Below, piece after piece: positions 29,775-42,792 of a stretch of DNA of 64,000 nucleotides; positions within the stretch are counted from its first letter, which is position 1, and every line of letters begins with the position of its first letter. The position numbers and the translations under genes are program-made. The notes under the pieces were generated by a model. The model was not told the DNA's origin and did not search any database. It was given only the letters and a program-made list of their open reading frames with translations. This DNA is from Engraulis encrasicolus (Eukaryota > Chordata > Actinopteri > Clupeiformes > Engraulidae), in the NCBI RefSeq assembly GCF_034702125.1, contig NC_085872.1:27595634-27659633 (forward strand). The letters run 5' to 3'.

Positions 29775-31100
29775 CATGGCACAGATATCAGTCAACAGAC
29801 TCATTGCTAGTGATAAAGAAGAAAAGTGATTGTCCTGCTTAACATGAGTCAAAACATTTCTATGAATTTTAACCAGAGATGTCAAAAGTGATAGAAAAAA
29901 GAAAACACAGTTTACTTCCAACACTGGTAACTTCACTGAGTAACCAGCAGATCAGTAGGCTACCTAGATCTCACGTTTAGCTGATTTTGATGTTGGATGA
30001 AAATAATTGGTGGGCTCTTTCTTGCAGCGTTTTTTTCAGTGGCAACACAGTATACGTGAATCTACCACATTGGCTGTTGTGGAATAACTGGTGTAACAGC
30101 TACACCATGTAAAATCATGTGCTAATGTTACGTACACCATGAATTTCCTTACTTTTACTTTTGACACCTCTGATTGTAATGCCCCTAAGGGATGAAATTG
30201 CGTCACATTCACATTTGCATCAATTGCGTGCACCTTTTGAGAACAAGTGATACATGTGTGGCTTGGTCACAAGATCATATGCACAAACTTTTGTGAGTAG
30301 TGTAAGTCTAAATTCTTTTTTGTTTGGTACCAGGCTTTGCAGATGGTGGATACGAAGAAGACAGAACTGAGTTCACCGTCCTGCAGCACTGCTCCCTTGA
30401 GGCATCGCTTGTAGTGAACCCAGGAGGGATTTTTGTTTTCCTTATGTGGTGATGGTATTTTGATCTGGACTGGCATGTAGTGCATTTCCTGGTGGGTTGA
30501 TAGTCTTTAAGGGGTGATGCTGTCTGTTTTTTTGTGTTGTATTGTCTTCAGCACTGGTCTCTAATTTCATGTCTCATAACCTTTCCACAGGTTCACCCTT
30601 TAATGAACCAAACTCAGTCCTCTGTAAATGGACCAAAACATGAACCAACTTCCGAGGGGTCTACCGGTACGTACTCTTTGGGGTGTTCACATATGAGCAG
30701 AAAATGGATGGGCCATCTGACATAGCGGGCATTTTCTGGTGGGCCATGCACCCTTGTGGGCCCCTATTTTGAGAAATGAAGGGCGACGGTGCGGGGCCCA
30801 CCGTGGAGTCAGTTCTGTGCCACTAATTATTAGGGGCCCATTTAATCCAAAAGTGCCCAGGCCCTATTTCTCCCCCAGTCTAGCCCCAGCAAAGTAGCAT
30901 AAAGTCTATGTCTCATGCGTTGCTCTCTCTCTGACAATATAGGCCTACTCAAGTGAAATTGGCTCATTGCCCCCTAAGGCTATGAAGATATATTTATACG
31001 GATAAGACCGATAAGAGAACAGAATTCAGTGCACTCCCAGCCACACAAAGTATTTATTTTTTATTTCTTTATTTATTTGTGATATCATATGATGTATATA
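29772..31100. other. Intergenic sequence between the LINE and the hAT-like repeat
   Basis: No gene recognised. It holds a possible 72-base exon (30594-30665: acceptor ttccacag, donor gtacgt) and text at about 30720-30890 rich in GGGCCC blocks. That text resembles the small hAT repeats at 42793 and 45836 but has no clear ends. Confidence 0.4.
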
Positions 31101-32358
31101 CAGGGGTGGAAAGTAACTAAATTGAGCAACCTGCAGTAGTTTTGGTAGACCACGTAGTCAATGCCCCCTTTACCTATTGGCTGACGCCGACCCAACCCAT
31201 ACTGCGCTTTGGTTAATTAGCTGCTGCTCACAATTGGATGCTGGCCTTTGGCACGCTTTATTTAAACTACTGACTTTGTTTTCCCGTCATTGCTTTTGGC
31301 TGCTTGCTTGCACAACCTCTCCTGCTCCACCAGTCTTATCATTGCCAAACAATGTCATACGGCTGTCATTGTTGCTTGCTTTGTTCTAGGGGTTATGTTG
31401 CCTTTCCAGCTAAATGGAAGGCACTCCATCTGAGGATGCTGCTGTTCCCTGTCTTGGCTTCCATGGAGCTCATGGAGAAGTCCGGGAACTTCCTACGAAC
31501 AGAGCCATACCGCCAAACACAAATGTCTGCATTCAGAAATAAAGCTTTCGAAATGTATCTCTGTTTCTCGTCTCATTTTTGACTAGAGGTTCTGTCAGAA
31601 TTACATTTATATTATACTTGAGTAGCTTTTATGGGTAGGCTAACTTTCTAAGTTGTTGTTTTTTTTTTAAATACTTTTACTTGTAGCCTACTTGAGTAGA
31701 TTTGAAGAGTTCTGATGCAAAACCCCCTAAGTGCCTTTTCAGAAAATAATCTTAATTCATTTTTATTTAATACAAAACTATCAAAATTGCATAGTTTTTA
31801 TTTTATTTATGTAATATAACTATTTATATGTATTATCAAGTACATGAATGTAAACCAAACCAACAACGGGGTTCTCTAAAAATACAGAAGTGCAGGTCTT
31901 CAGAAATGGAGTTAGGGGGTTTTGCATCTGAACTCTTCATTTTGACCCAAGTATTTTACCCAATTACACTGGAACCTGGCCTGAGTACGGAGTTAAACAA
32001 AATGGACTGTGAGTCAAAATGCCATCCAAAATAATGCCACAATTTGCCAGAAAAATTATGCAGGATGGCACACAGCATTTCCACCAATTTGGATCAATGT
32101 ATTGGATGATGGCAGGTGCCAAGCAAGAGATAGAGGTTAGGCCTATGGAAAAAGAAACATTGAACTCTCGAGAGCCAATCTAATGAAAAATAACTAAGTA
32201 CATTGACTCAAATTAAATTTTTAAATGAAGTACTTTTTACTTTAACCTGAGTATAATTTTAAGATAGGTAGTCTACTTTTAGTAGAATTTAGGCAAAGTA
32301 AAGGTAGCCTAATTTTACTTTAGTATATTTTTTTCTAGGCCTACTTTCCCCACCACTG
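31101..32358. mobile_element. Probable hAT-like repeat with unrelated insertion
   Basis: Left end CAGGGGTGGAAAGTAAC and right end ACTTTCCCCACCACTG are inverted. ACTTGAGTA-type text lies just inside. The flanks do not show a matching 8-bp duplication. The segment about 31140-31600 looks different and may be a separate insertion; it contains AATAAA near 31540 and a 60-codon open frame. Confidence 0.4.
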
Positions 32359-32543
32359 TTATCGTGTGTAGGCCCCTAAATATGGCAACATTGTCCATAG
32401 CCCTCTATTCTAATTTCTCTGCCATAGCCCACGACTACTATTTTGAAGAAAACTTGCATTGCGGCCATATTGAAAAACTTGCCATTGTAGCTAGCTGCAC
32501 GCAACTGCTCGCGGTAGCTGAAGACGGACAAGGGGAGACCGAA

Positions 32544-35500
32544 ATGGCAGGGCGCGGGAAAAGAAAACCAAAATCTGAATCTCGGGTGAGGATATTTGTC
32601 CTAAATTCCTTTAGGAATATTGGGTGCATTGATAACCGTCGTTACTCCACAGACTGCTTGGATTTGTAAACGTGCGCGTTTGTTTCCTCACATAAGCACC
32701 TTGGGGCAGCTTACTGCAGAATGTCCATCCATGTGCAATAGAGGCGACTAGCCCCCAATAACAGACAACCATAACCATCGTTTTGACGTGAATTGGGCCT
32801 TGAACTAGCTGCCAGATATCAAGAGCAATTGATTGCAATTCGGCGATAGAGTGGCACAAGAATGTCAAATAGAGTGAATGTAGGCTATGTTACTTCTTCG
32901 GTTGCACGGTCGGTAATGTCGCTTTTCAGTTACAATGTAGCAAACTAGAAATGCCAAGTTTGACCAAATGTCGCAGTTTTCGGAACAATACGCCGAACGG
33001 CACCGAACGCTTATGTATTTAGTCAATTTCCATGCTTTCTGTCAAATAAACTCTAAATCTAAATGTGTCACATTTCCCATGTAACGTTTTGTGTGTTTAC
33101 ACAAAACATAACATAGGAAACGTGACCTACAATGCCGTAAGGGTTTTGCCTGCTTCTTTCGAATGTTTCCTCAGATGTAGGCCTACACCTGAAATTGGGC
33201 ATCACTTTACAAGGGAATGCATTGATTTGTTCTCTGTTTACAGAGTACGGAATCAGCCAATGGGGAGTCGAAGAAATCGCGCTTGGGGCAGAAGGAGCAT
33301 GATTCAGCTTCACCTGTTTGTGAGGTACCAGCGGAGGTGAAGGAGGAGGTGGAGCGGTTGTACAAGCTCCGAATGCCAGACGAATTTTATCACTTCTGGG
33401 ACTTTTGCAAGCGGCTGTCGCCAGATAGTCCACGAGGTATTTTACTTATTACAAACCTCTTTAGTAGCAGCATCTAATAGGCCTACGTATTGTGTTAAAT
33501 ACACATTAACGTGTATTTTTTTCCTTTGAAAAGATGCTCTCATGGAAACCCTGGGACTGCAGCTTGTTGGACCTTTTGACATTCTTTCGGAAAGACACAA
33601 GGCCTCTGCAAACTCTCAGCCCAACTACTACCTGCACTGCAGGCACTTCTATGACCCACCTGAGCTGCAGACCATTCTTCAAGGAAGTGCTGAAACTCAG
33701 TACCACATGGGATACTTCAGGTTGGTTATTACATCAATTAAGTTTCGTTTTTGTTTTGTTGGGTGTTTTTTTCCCATGACTTGTGATGCTGTTGGCCTAT
33801 CTGGGTTTACTAACTCGTTTGTCTTTTCAGAGATTCTCCTGATGCCCTTCCAGTTTTTGTTGGAGAAAATGAGGCCAAGAAGGGCTGCACCATTACACAG
33901 ATGGGAGACAATCTCTTCGGAGCTGTTCTGTAAGTATATGCCTATGTTCAGTTTAAAGTGATACTGTCCCATTTTTGGAAATAAGCTCGTTTTACACCTC
34001 CCCTTGAGTTAAATAATAGGGTTTTACCGTTCTCCTGTACTTTCAACCGTTTTCTAGTTATGGCAGTGCAAATTTTACCTCCAAGCTAACAGTTAACATT
34101 GAGTCCTATGAGACCAGCTCGCGGCTAACTGGTCTCATAGGACTCAATGTTAACTGCTAGCATGGAGGTAAAATTTGCACTGCCATATCCAGAGAACGGT
34201 TGAAAGTACAGGAGAACGGTAAAACTATTATTTAACTCAAGGGGAGGTGTAAAATAAGCTTATTTTCCAAAAATGGGACAGTATCACTTTAAATCTTCTC
34301 CTGCTCAAATGTACCTACTCAATTTTATATGATTTGCAACGGATCCATATTTTGTCAGATGATGTTTTCAAGTAATTGTATTATTTAACTAGAGGCTTGA
34401 GGACCGCTGGACTTGCCTATAACCATTTACAAGTGTTTGCAGATATTATACATACTCAAGTTTGATACTCAAGTTCAAAAAGGTTTCAGTCCCCCCCTTG
34501 TCAGATTGATAAAATTAAGAACTGGTCAGGGAAAGCCTTAGTCGAATGGGCTGATGGGAGTTGAAGTACTTCCATTATGACAAAAGGGGGCAGTGGAGGG
34601 TAAATACATTATCAAAGATGATCTGCCAGTAAGGCTGAAAATTGTTGGGTTTTTTTGCAGCTTAGGATAACGCATAGATATTTGGGGGAGACTATGGGAG
34701 AGTTCCTGTCACCCCAAGGCTATTTTATTTGTTAAACCGATTCATGGCAAAATATTGCAATTTTATCTAAGTATGAAAATCGTAGCATCACATATTGAAG
34801 AATGCAAAGCAACTATAACACGAGCTTTGCAGTCAGTAAAACCACTAGACATTCTCACCCTCTGCAGCGCACATAAATACCTAATTTCAACCGCTTAAGA
34901 CAACTAAAACACAAGTTGTAAGTCCCCTTAACCGCCCAGGTTGAAGGAAAGTAATGATGTAAAAACATTTAAGGAATGGCAAGTTAATTTACAGTAAGCC
35001 ATACTTTTTTTAATGTGTTGACCTCATCACTTCTTATTTTCTCTAGCTAAAATAAACCATTCATCATTAATCTGAAGATTTTGCAATAGTGTGCAATTTG
35101 TTATGCTCATTGCTTAGCAAATTGTCAAATTTCTTTATTAAAGGATAGCCTCTTGAGATGAAATCTTGTTTTTGAGAGGGTCCTCTAATCAATTTCCTGG
35201 TCAGTGCTCTGTGCAAACCTGAAGCAAGAAGAACATTAACAATTGACTGGTATATATCAGTCAAAATGTATAACTGAGTTTATGCATTAGCTGGAGACTA
35301 AAGCAATGCTCAAACTACACGACTATCAGCCTGATTCTCAGCTGAAACCCGCCTTACGACGATTGGTGGAAAATTACCCCCCAGGACCATCGCAAGCGAT
35401 TGTTGGGAAAGATTTCCCTGTCGTGGGCGACGTTCTGAGATAGAACTTTGGCAGCTCAAAGACTCGCGGATCGCAAATTGTAGAAATCATACACTGTTTG

Positions 35501-37398
35501 ATATTTGCAACTGAAAATAGAACGTCGGGCAATTATCTTTGGTGGTTACGACCAGGGATAAAAAGCGGGAGTTGTGTAGTTTGAGCCAGGCTTTATAAGC
35601 AGTCAGATAATTAATGGCATTCTTTCTCTGTTGTTCCTCATGACTCATGATGTTTTGCAGACTATTCTTGGCGAAGAAGATGAAGGGACGGGATGGGAAG
35701 AAGGATGATGATGCTCTGAAGAGCCTGCAGGAGGAGCTGAGGCAGGCGGCAGAGTCCCTGGACCTCCCCCTGGACCAGAAAACCAAAGGCATGAAGCTAA
35801 GAGACAAGAAGGTATAAAGGCCCGGCACACATCATTACGTAGATGAATGGCATATCTTTTAAAAATATATATTTTTGGAGGGAGTTTTTCAACTTTATTT
35901 AGACATGACAGTGAAGAGTGGGACAGGAAATGACTGGGAGAGAGAGACTGGGGAGGATCGGGAAATGACCTCGGACCAGGAATCAAACCTGGGACGCCCA
36001 CGTAGCAGTCCAGTGCCCAGCCAACTAAGCCACGGCTGGGCCAGATAAATCTCATGTCTTGATGTAGAGTTAACACTGTTATTGGAGAAAGTAATGAGCG
36101 AACAAGAGAACGAATAAACAATGTTATTATTTGTTCACTTCACTGCTGACATGCCATGGCCTCATGACTGTACCATGTTTGATTGGTTGGATACTACCCA
36201 CAGGTGGTCACAAAGACATTCCATGGAGCAGGCATCGTGGTCCCCGTGGATAAGAATGATGTTGGATACAGGGAGTTACCAGAGACAGATGGTGAGTTTA
36301 CCTTGACTGACTAACCAAAATATTACTGCTTGAATGAATGTGTCTCCTTGTTTTGTGTGCAAACATGATCTTGTCTTAAAGGGGAAATCCGGTGTAAACT
36401 GGCTTAGATAGTGTTAAAACATGATGTTGAGGGCTAACTCTGGGTACATATCTCAACAACATTCGTGCCCTGCATTCAGAATTCCAAGCGCTAGTCAGAA
36501 TTCCAAGACCTAGTTGAAATTTGGCTTCTGCTGTGATTGGTCAGCAGCACCGAATTAGCCATCATAATAAATCTCTATTTCCCACTATTAACGACGCTCA
36601 AAGTTGCTCAAAACTTCATTCTGTAGAGTCGTGGGGTTGTTGACATGTAAACGAGGCATAGAGAACTTTGGTAGTGCACAGTTTGTTTAGAAACAGTGGC
36701 ATTCTTACAGGCTGCGCAACAGCCTGCACCACAGCCAGTTTAACAGTTAAAGCCTGTCTCTGAATGCAGGGCATGGAGTTGAGATATGGAATGGAGTTGA
36801 GATATGTGCCCAGAGTTAGCCCTCAGCATCATGTTTTAACACTACCTAAGCCAGTTTACACCGGATTTCCCCTTTAAGCATCACAACAAAAAGCGTTTTG
36901 TTATTTTTTTGGCCATGATTGTGTAGTCCTGTTGTTCCTAATAAATATCTTTTCCCGAATTATTAGCTGGTCTCAAGAGGATATGCAAGGCCATAGCCGA
37001 GGCCAAAAATGACGAAGAGAGGATGAAGGCTTTTGCCCCCATTCAAGAGATGATCACTTTTGTCCAGTTTGCTAATGATGAATGTGATTACGGCATGGGC
37101 TACGAGTTGGGCATTGACCTCTTCTGCTATGGTTCTCATGTAAGTAGGTTTCTTTAAAATGCACACATACACATACACATACACACGTACACGTATAGAG
37201 AGAAATTTACACTACATCAACTGCTGTGCAATGTAACACAAGTGTTTACATGTTTTTACACAGTACTTTTACAAAGTTATACGTCAGCTGTTACCCATGG
37301 CCTACAACCTTCTGAAGAGGGGCCTGTTTGGCGAGATCCTGGAAGCCCACCTTACTAACCGTTCCCATGACAACTTGGACCAGCTCACGCCTGCGTGA
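32544..37398 (+). CDS. hpf1: hpf1: histone PARylation factor 1, complete, 8 exons
   Basis: Nuclear co-factor that completes the PARP1/PARP2 active site and redirects ADP-ribosylation to serine during DNA-damage signalling. Exons: 32544-32585, 33244-33436, 33534-33720, 33831-33929, 35661-35811, 36204-36291, 36967-37139 and 37264-37398, giving 1068 nt and 355 residues plus stop, all GT-AG and in phase. The human protein is 346 residues. The short basic N-terminus ([13 protein letters not shown]) suits a nuclear protein. Recognisable family blocks are [37 protein letters not shown]-less [12 protein letters not shown], and the catalytic-loop block [16 protein letters not shown]. There D291/E292 correspond to human D283/E284, the glutamate supplied to the PARP site. 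The C-terminus [17 protein letters not shown] is also typical. A poly(A) signal follows at 37540. Introns 4 and 6 hold TTAA-type MITEs, and intron 5 a SINE. Confidence 0.95.
33957..34288. mobile_element. Full-length palindromic TTAA-target MITE in hpf1 intron 4
   Basis: TTAA at 33953-33956 and 34289-34292. The element is almost entirely two ~160-base inverted arms (AGTGATACTGTCCCATTTTT outward; ACTGGTCTCATAGGACTCAA near the centre) with a tiny loop at about 34120. No ORF. Confidence 0.9.
35861..36041 (-). repeat. tRNA-derived SINE in hpf1 intron 5
   Basis: Same family as 809-985, reversed. The tRNA-like head is at 36041, and the A-rich tail lies at the left. Confidence 0.7.
36380..36873. mobile_element. 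TTAA-target MITE in hpf1 intron 6
   Basis: TTAA at 36376-36379 and 36874-36877. Inverted arms of about 90 bases start AGGGGAAATCCGGTGTAAAC. The interior is unique and non-coding. Confidence 0.9.
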
Positions 37399-37539
37399 AA
37401 GAAGTCGGCCATCCTAAAGGAAGCCAAATGAATGGAAAGAACAGGATTGGGGTTTTTATAAGCTGCTGCTGCTGCTAAGCATTTGTCTGTACGTTGTTTG
37501 TTTTGTGGTGGTCTTTTTAATGTTCAAAGGTGGATCTGT

Positions 37540-37545
37540 AATAAA
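37540..37545 (+). terminator. Polyadenylation signal AATAAA of hpf1
   Basis: A canonical AATAAA lies 142 bases after the hpf1 stop codon and is followed by a TG/T-rich stretch (tgtgttgtgttgtagtt), the usual downstream element. Confidence 0.7.
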
Positions 37546-37559
37546 ATGTTTATTTTTAA

Positions 37560-40500
37560 TTGTGTGTTGTGTTGTAGTTATTGTTTTTCTTGCCTAATTA
37601 AGAAATGGAGGTTTTTTTTCATCAGTAGAAAAAATATTGCGTATTAATTAGCTTGGGTTTGTAAGACCAACAATGAGCAGTAAGACTGAATAGGAGGTCT
37701 TCGATCTTGTAAATGATGTTTTGTGCTGTTCCAAGCCTTAGCCCCATATCCACATACAATCAAGTAGTCCCATTTTTGTGCCCTTTTTGGCCCTCCAACA
37801 TAAAATAGGTTGAATAATGTAACTAATTTCTATTTGAAATGATTCCTTTAAAAAAGTATATTATGCTGAAAACCAGGATTACCTGGAACATTTTATTGGT
37901 CAAGATCTTTGGTCAGGGGCACGGCTAAACATTTTGGGCCCTGTGAAAAATTCAAATTGGGCCCCCAAAATGACAAATTATGTGATCAGCATCCTTTCAG
38001 GGGACCTATCAGTGCTGTCGGGCCCTTAGAATGTGTAACACCTCCCCCCCCTCGCGGCACCCATGTCTTTGGTAGTCCTGCCATTCAATCATTCAGCCAA
38101 TGCATGTAACCCATTGATGCCTAAAGCACCCGCAACAAACTGCGTAAGACTTAGTCATGCAACAAAAATGCCTACGCCTTTTTTGGGAAAAGCTACTGTC
38201 AGCCTATAAAACACTTCAGCCTCTGAAGCACATTAAAACATGAAATAAATTGTTTCTAAAAGCTTATCTTGCATTATAACATCTACATTCAGCTCTAACA
38301 TGATAACAGTTTTTTTTAATTTATTATTTTTTAATAAATCTAAAATTGCATGAACCTGATTGCAGCTACCGGTGCCAGGGTCAGTGTTGTGCTACGCAGC
38401 ATCCGGCATCAATGTTAAGGCAGATCTTGACAATTGGCCGATGCAGTACATGTCTGCTTTTTTTCAGCTGATCAGCTGAAGCTTACCAGTGTTAAAATAT
38501 GACTCAGTCAGTTTTTTATTCAGACCTGCTGAATGTGGAGGTGATTATGAAAGCCTTTGACATTGAAATAAGAAACTGTTAAACCGAGCATCATAACTGA
38601 TCAACAATGATTGAGTACATGATGATAAGTTCTTTCATTTTCAATACATTCCATGTATGTTTTGATCTTTGAAACCACATAACGTACTCTTCCTCCTCCA
38701 GGAACCTTAACCCTCCTGTTATCCTCAGATTTAGGTTACATCCGTGATCCTTGGGGTCATTTTGACCCCAGACATTTAAATGTCTACAAAATCAGTAGAA
38801 GCAAAAACTTTTCCACCGGATTATGCCTCAGATATTTACTGATGCTCTGTTGGGGACATAAAAAACCCTTTAGATAAGTCTTAGCACCCCCACACACAGC
38901 CCACACACCAAAAGAACTAATCGATGGCCAAGCGAAAATGTGCAACAACTGCCCAAAAGTTGCCTTGCATTAGTTTTGGCCCTCGTCCACATCATACATA
39001 TTGTTAGTTATCAGAGCCCTAAATAAAGCAAAATGTTCTGTTCTAAATAACTTCTGTTCATGTATTTGACATAATCTAGACAGATTGGAACATGTATTAG
39101 GAAAATATGGATGTTCCATTTATGTTTAATACATTTAAAATAATTTGGGGTCAAATTGACCCCAAGGAACACAAATGTAACCAAAACGTGTACAGCACTT
39201 AGGGAAAACATTTTTGTGGAACTTTTTTCACATTGACCCCATATATTTAGGAAAAGTCATCAAATATGAAGCAAAAGAATTATGTACATCATGTATTTTT
39301 CAGACGTTAAACATTGAAAGGGATCAAATAGACACCAAGGATAACAGGAGGGTTCATGAAAATCAACATAGAAAACACCAGGTTATATTTGGCCTATCTC
39401 CCCAAATAATCTTGCCACACCAAATATATGAGGTCAGTTGAGGCCAATTATACCAGAATTAAATCACAGGTATTTTGTGCAGAGGCCTAGTAGGTTGATT
39501 CAAAGCAGTGGTTTGTAAGCGTACAAATCAAGTGATGCTTGCAAATACAGTATGTCTTAATGGAAATTATTTAAATCTTTATTCAGCAACATAATAAACC
39601 AGGTTTGGATTCTGTTCCTTTATTAATTTCTTCATGAATATTTGACTATTTCATTAAAAAGATAAGATCAGTTGTGTTCTCTCATATGGGCTCCAGCCAA
39701 CTCACTTGGGGGCACCTCCTTGAGAGTCATTGAGCTGTCTCTTAATGATGTCATGCTCCTCTAGCCTATACCACACCAGTGATGTCAGCCTCCTTACATG
39801 GATCACATTGAAATAAGTTATAGTTAAGTATATGGCAGATGATCATAGTCGTTTTGAAATCCATTGTCAGAAAATGTGTTGTGACAACAAATAGGTCTAT
39901 TCCTTTACCTTGCCCATCTGTTTTGGAAATTTGGAGTACACCCAAATTACCATCTTAGCAGGCACATGAGCCTTACAACTTGAGATTGTTTTTTTTTTTC
40001 TAACAGGCTATCTTCAGTGTTTTCTGCAACGCTTTTGGTTGTCTGCTGTAGGTTGCATACAAAACAAATATTTTAGGAGAGACTATATGTCTGTGCCATG
40101 TTTTGCAGACTAAGCACAATTCGGTCTCTCTTCCCTTATGGAATCCAATCAGGTATCCTCAATGGAACCTGGTTAACGTGTTGTTGTCTACTACTTCTCA
40201 AGAACACAGCAAGGGAGGCATAGATGAGTGGTTCCTCCTACATTAGGCTACATTTCCTGAAAGCTCAGTGTATTGATTGTTGTTTTGATTTTGCCTTGTC
40301 ATCCCTTTATGGAAGCTGGTACTGGAAGGCTTTTCTGTTGTAGGCTACTTGAGAGGGTGGGCTGAGTGTAGACAGGGAGAGTGAGGGAGGGACAAGCTGA
40401 TGGCGAGGCTATCCGATGTGGAAAACCACCCATTCACGTGAGTGAAGGAGGACAACGTTGAGGGATGGTGTGTATCAGCACAGCAGGCTACTTAAGTCAG

Positions 40501-40939
40501 TCTGTCTCAGCAGATCAGTATTTCATGAACTTCAACCCGTTCATTGCCGTAGCATACACATCCTTCACGACTCAAGCTCCGTTCACAGTTGGCTGCTAGA
40601 GCACTGCTGCAGCAGAGGAGGAAAGCAAAACACAAGCGCACTTTATCTTGCGGATACCAGAGTACCGCACCGAGGCGCGCTCACACACCTCACATTTGCT
40701 TTCAAACGCGCATTTATTCAAGAATCCGTTCTGTCATTGCCTCGTTTTGGGAACACTCTCGTTGGAAGCTTACTAGACGTTGCAGTATGAGCTGGAACGT
40801 CTCATCGAGTAATTAAGGGCCGGTCCAAAGCCGTCTCGTTTGGGCTAGGACAGCCACCACACCACCGCTGCGCATTGACTGAATGTCAGAGCATCCTGAA
40901 GAAAGTCACGCGAGGGGCGGCACCGACCGAGACTGGAAA
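37560..40939. other. Intergenic region between hpf1 and the ankyrin 5' end
   Basis: Contains the element at 38711-39352 and a GGGCCC-rich repeat remnant at about 37910-38050. Otherwise AT-rich sequence without a supportable gene. From about 40380 the sequence becomes GC-richer, leading into the first exon at 40940. Confidence 0.5.
38711..39352. mobile_element. piggyBac-like MITE, 642 bp
   Basis: Ends CCCTCCTGTTATCCT and AGGATAACAGGAGGG are exact inverses. TTAA lies at 38707-38710; the right side reads TTCA (39353-39356), one base changed. GGGGTCATTTTGACCCC and GGGGTCAAATTGACCCC sub-palindromes lie inside. Confidence 0.8.
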
Positions 40940-41005
40940 ATGGCTTCTTCAACCAACACATCGCCGGAGGGAGATTCTCCACCACACCAGAACCGCATCC
41001 GCCAG
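40940..41005 (+). CDS. ank2: Probable alternative first coding exon of an ankyrin gene (ank2), upstream promoter
   Basis: An ATG in strong context (gaaaATGG) opens 22 codons, MASSTNTSPEGDSPPHQNRI then RQ, ending in CAG followed by the donor gtgggt, phase 0. A GC-rich, CpG-containing leader precedes it (about 40550-40939), as expected of a first exon. Assignment to the ankyrin gene is inference: same strand and same phase-0 ending as the exon at 55223, with no other gene between. No ankyrin repeats are encoded here. The exon could instead belong to an unrelated transcript. Confidence 0.5.
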
Positions 41006-42160
41006 GTGGGTCATACTAATTCTGGTCTATACTGAAGGCTAGCCTAAGAACCATGCAGTCGACGCCACCAGTGTGGCGGTAAACGTTACTAGGTGTTTGG
41101 GTACCACAAGCCCAGGCGCTTACAGGATGAAGATAGTCAAAGGCGTTGCCCTGGTTACGGAATCTTGGAGGGGCACCCCATTATCCCCCATAAAATAGCA
41201 TGTCAAGCTATCTGCTGGCATCTCTTATCTTCCAGCCTCAAGGTGTGTGACGCGATGGGTTTTTACCTTGGCATAGGTTCAACACGTCAGTCTAGTCAGG
41301 GGCTTTGGCATATTTCGTCTTGGTGGAATGAACTGGCCTGTCCATGATTTATGTTAAATGTCTCACCTAAGAGTTTTGCAGCTGTTACACCTGATGAGCT
41401 GCACAGTGGGGCTTGGTGTTGGTGGGAAAATAGGGCGGACAAAATGTCACCCAGGCTTAGTACAAAGTTACTGGCTCTTTGACAAAATATTAGCCTTTCC
41501 TTAATGCAGATACAGTGGATAATGGGCCTAGGCCTTCTCAGGGAACGAGGGCTTCAAGTAAACAACAGGCCCCTCTTCTCTAGTGCATAGGCCTACCTGT
41601 CACAGGTGGACAGTCTCATGGTTCAATTTTCAGATCGATACTTATGTCTTCCGCTTCACATTTCCTATTCCTATTCCTCAATATATTCTAGTTAACATAC
41701 ATAGGCCACATATTTGAATTTTATATTTTGGAATCTCCATTATGGTTTTTGCAGCCTGGTAGCCTATCTGTGGCGTAGCCGTGTGCTGACAGCGGACATG
41801 CTTGATTAAATAAACAAGTCATTATCATTCCATTAACCAACTAGAAAGAAGGATACATTTCACTTCAACTCTAGCAGGCCGCACCTTGTGTACTGTATTG
41901 ATACATTGTGCCCTTCAGGAAAGCATATTCATTCCGTCCATTGACCAGTATGTTTTTACCTTTGCTGATTCTTTAATTTCGCTGTCTTTGAAAATAAGAT
42001 TCTGTCTCACCAGCTGATCCCTAGGTTTTTAGGCCAGTGGCATCCTTAGCTGGGCTCTGTTGACTTATGAGTTCTCCAATGAAGGGCTCGGACTCTCTGC
42101 CTAATTAGATTCTGGTAATGGACCGGCTGGACTACTGCTATTGCAGCCCTGCCCTCTGGG

Positions 42161-42167
<7 letters not shown>

Positions 42168-42255
<88 letters not shown>

Positions 42256-42277
42256 ACAGACACACACACACACACAC
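42168..42277. repeat. (CA)n microsatellite
   Basis: About 50 CA units with two CAGACA interruptions near the right end, in the ankyrin intron. Confidence 0.95.
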
Positions 42278-42792
42278 CTTCCTGGCACTGCATCTATAAA
42301 GTCTATTACATATCTGCACACATGTGCACTAACATGCTTTTAATCAATCAATTTAATCAATTGATGTTACATTAATTGAAATATGAATGGGGACAACTCA
42401 GTATTGGTTGATATTTGATGGCATCATGTCAGTGTGTGGGCTCTAGCAGTTCTTCCGAAGGAGATTTGGGTACATCTGTCTACTGCTACTAGCAGACTAA
42501 GGGAGGTTTTGCATTTGAGTTGCATAGCTTTCCATGGCTGCACCACATAGAAGTGTATCAGCCCTTGGGTGAGAGTGAATCAGAGGCTAATTTTAAGTGA
42601 CTGCATATCCGATATGTAAGGTTGAATGTTTTTCACTCTACTTCACCCGGCTTCTGCTCTGATTTAAACCAGTGGCATAGTTTCAGAATGGTATGGGCTA
42701 AAATGCACACATCCAAGATATTGCACTGAAGATAACGTAAACAACACAAAGGCAACTCGGAGACAATGAGTTCAGAACTGCATCACTGTGCT

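Noticed and set aside
30267..30485. 72-codon minus-strand ORF
   Set aside because: No recognisable family, no splice context; likely chance or repeat-derived.
31304..31582. 92-codon ORF (contains GYVAFPAKWKALHLRM)
   Set aside because: Has an AG before it and an AATAAA after it, but lies inside a hAT-like repeat and resembles nothing known to me; not enough to call a gene.
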